Positions 3,646 to 5,275 of a stretch of 5,275 nucleotides of DNA are shown here, in pieces. Within the stretch, counting starts at the first letter, position 1. The number at the start of each line of letters is the position of its first letter. This stretch comes from Armatimonadota bacterium. Lineage in GTDB: Bacteria > Armatimonadota > DTGP01 > JAHWJO01. Below the pieces are notes generated by a model that saw only the letters and a list, made by a program, of their open reading frames with translations, made no database searches and had not been told where the DNA came from. The DNA lies in NCBI GenBank assembly GCA_019348365.1, contig JAHWJO010000358.1, positions 1-5,275 of the forward strand, written 5' to 3'. Made by a program: the position numbers and the translations under genes.

Positions 3646-5232
3646 ATGCTGCGGGCCTTTCTCAACAGTTTTGTCATCTGTACGGTTTTCATTTCTTCTC
3701 TGGCCATCGCGGAGAGGCCGGACCTCCTCTGGCTGAAGGGGAGATCCCAACTGTACCACGTATGGAGTCCGTATACGAATAACCTGACGGAGGCCATTCT
3801 CGCCTTCTCCCCGGATGGAACACTCTTCGCTCTCGCGACCCCTTGGTGCGTAGAGGTTCGCAGGGCGGCTGACCAGACGCTCGTGTTCACCCTCCCGAAC
3901 AGGTCCATGGAAGCCATGTTGAAATCTCCCGACCCGATGGCCATCTTCTTTACGCGGGACGGTCGGGGGATCGTCACGCAGGAGGAAAGGACCTCATTCC
4001 GCTACTGGAATGTCAGCGACGGAACGCTGTTGAATACCCTTCGGTCGGAGGACTCCTCCGCGTCCGTCTCCCCCGACGGACGGTTTATGGTGGAGACCGA
4101 GCGGCCTTCCGGATCGCCAGTCACTTCGATGCGCGTCCGGCGGGTCCGGGACGGCGCACTGATGGTCGCCAGGGAGAGAGTACGAACCTGGACGTTCTCT
4201 CCCGTTTCCGATACGCTGGCGGTCGTGCTGGAGACGAGCGCCGTCCAACTCCTGAACCCGGAAGACGGCTCCCTCCGACGTGAGGTCGCGGGCTCGGCAT
4301 TTCCTGCGGAAGCGTTTCAAAACGTGAGGTCGGTCTCCCTCTCTCCCGATGGGTCTGTACTGGCCGCTGCGATGACGGACCGGGTGGACCTGTATCGTCT
4401 CGACGACGGGAGTTTGATCCAGTCGCTTCAGAATTTGAAAGCCGCCCAGTACTCGGAACCCCCCCGGTTTTCTCCCGATGGGCAGCTCCTGGGCACGTTC
4501 GGCATCGGCCGGGGATTCGTCTTCTGGAGGCGGGACAACGGGCAATGGGTTCCCGCGTTCCCCCAGTACGATGGCAGTCGGGATTTCCTGTTTTCTCCGG
4601 ATGGGCGGTTCCTTGCAACCCCCGGAAGGGAGAACAATGTTGCTAAAGTCTGGCGGACCAGCGACGAGCAATTGGTCCATGTGCTGGCTCAAGGCCAACC
4701 CATCGCATTCTCCCCGGATAGCGATCTCCTTGCCATCCTCAGCCCAACGCCGATGACACCGTTCTCGACGATATTTACAGACCCGTTCTCCTACTTCTCC
4801 TACTACCCGATCACATTGTGGCGCGTGAGCACCGGTCTGCAGGTCGTCAACCCCGGTCGTTTCAGCGGGGCCACCGCCCTGGCGTTCTCCCCGGATGGGA
4901 GGACGATGGCAGTCGCCGGCACCGAGATTCAGCTCTACGATGCTATTACGGGAGATCTCCTCTCCGTCTGGCCCAAAGGGGAGGGAAACTATTACCTGCT
5001 CCGCTTCGGCGAAGACGGCCAGACGCTCATTTCCGAGACGCACGAGTGGCGCGTCTCGGACGGGAAACTCCTGCGCCGGTTTCCCCGAATCAACATCAAC
5101 GATCCGGTCTCGCCCAATGGGCAATTCTATGCGGCCACCTCATCCTACCCCCGCCCCCCATACCCGGTGAGGTTCTATCGCACCGCAGATTCATCGAAAG
5201 TTAACACCCACTCCCTTGAAGGATCGGATTAA
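3646..5232 (+). CDS. Secreted WD40-like beta-propeller protein, probably cut short by an in-frame stop
   Basis: The 528 residues begin with a signal peptide: a hydrophobic core at about 5-19 and AIA (20-22) before E23 as a likely signal peptidase I site. No lipobox is seen, so the protein is probably periplasmic or secreted. The rest is a chain of beta-propeller blades, each marked by an FSPDG-type turn. These start at residues 54, 102, 141, 185, 232, 275, 316, 355, 414, 454 and 488, mostly 39-48 residues apart. Blades end in patterns such as VWRTSDEQL and LWRVSTG, typical of WD40 or PD40-like propellers. No enzymatic domain or catalytic motif is visible, so a scaffold or binding role is the most that can be inferred. 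Two ends of the chain are odd: the spacing from 355 to 414 is longer, and the TAA falls inside a blade that continues past it. The gene is less GC-rich than those upstream and is separated from them by 259 bases. Confidence 0.8.
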   Translation: MLRAFLNSFVICTVFISSLAIAERPDLLWLKGRSQLYHVWSPYTNNLTEAILAFSPDGTLFALATPWCVEVRRAADQTLVFTLPNRSMEAMLKSPDPMAIFFTRDGRGIVTQEERTSFRYWNVSDGTLLNTLRSEDSSASVSPDGRFMVETERPSGSPVTSMRVRRVRDGALMVARERVRTWTFSPVSDTLAVVLETSAVQLLNPEDGSLRREVAGSAFPAEAFQNVRSVSLSPDGSVLAAAMTDRVDLYRLDDGSLIQSLQNLKAAQYSEPPRFSPDGQLLGTFGIGRGFVFWRRDNGQWVPAFPQYDGSRDFLFSPDGRFLATPGRENNVAKVWRTSDEQLVHVLAQGQPIAFSPDSDLLAILSPTPMTPFSTIFTDPFSYFSYYPITLWRVSTGLQVVNPGRFSGATALAFSPDGRTMAVAGTEIQLYDAITGDLLSVWPKGEGNYYLLRFGEDGQTLISETHEWRVSDGKLLRRFPRININDPVSPNGQFYAATSSYPRPPYPVRFYRTADSSKVNTHSLEGSD

Positions 5233-5275
5233 ATCATCTCCCCTGTGGCCTACAACCCAGATAGCGAAGCCCTGC
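5233..5275 (+). pseudogene. In-frame continuation of the beta-propeller past the TAA
   Basis: The 14 full codons after the stop, in the same frame, read IISPVAYNPDSEAL. YNPDS is a blade turn of the FSPDG type and falls 48 residues after the previous one, the same interval seen between the first two blades. Aligned to a usual WD40 linker (LEG, seven residues, then VAF), LEG before the stop and VAY after it are exactly seven codons apart, with the TAA as one of them. This suggests a single-base nonsense change in a longer gene. The window ends here, so the true length is unknown. Confidence 0.6.

Noticed and set aside
3994..5124. Long open frame on the - strand opposite the propeller gene.
   Set aside because: No recognisable domain. 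The + strand frame has a signal peptide, a ribosome binding site and regular blades.

Overview
The window reads as a chromosomal segment from a GC-rich diderm bacterium. All supported genes lie on the + strand. The order is ileS (3' end only), a DksA/TraR/YteA-like zinc-finger gene, lspA, lgt and an RluA/RluD-family pseudouridine synthase gene, followed by an unrelated secreted beta-propeller gene. ileS-lspA adjacency is well known in proteobacteria, and here a TraR/YteA-like gene sits between the two. I cannot name the phylum from this window alone. The variant Lgt signature and the exported WD40-like protein suggest a lineage away from the enterobacteria.

Layout. Bases 1-84 are the C-terminal zinc-finger tail of isoleucyl-tRNA synthetase. 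Bases 85-257 hold a spacer made of two facing arrays of a 7-bp unit around a small hairpin. The YteA-like gene (258-635) overlaps lspA (632-1156) by four bases. Bases 1157-1426 form a repeat-rich spacer: two facing REP-like hairpin units around a hairpin with the same nine-base loop as the one at 156-164, then an array of 8-bp units that runs into the ribosome binding site of lgt. lgt (1427-2248, GTG start) is followed after seven bases by the pseudouridine synthase gene (2256-3386). A visibly AT-richer spacer (3387-3645) holds a 14-bp tandem duplication, a possible 28-codon ORF and short dyads. The last gene (3646-5232) encodes an exported protein with at least eleven beta-propeller blades. 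Its frame stops at a TAA, but the codons after the stop continue the same repeat in register to the window edge.

How the genes work together. Lgt attaches diacylglycerol to prolipoproteins and LspA then removes their signal peptides, so these two genes supply the first two steps of lipoprotein maturation. IleRS and the pseudouridine synthase serve translation, and the YteA-like protein is a probable regulator. The two large spacers are the least ordinary part of this block: each is an inverted repeat of about 160-175 bp with an ATGGGAGTG-loop hairpin at or near its centre. The propeller gene appears to be a separate transcription unit.
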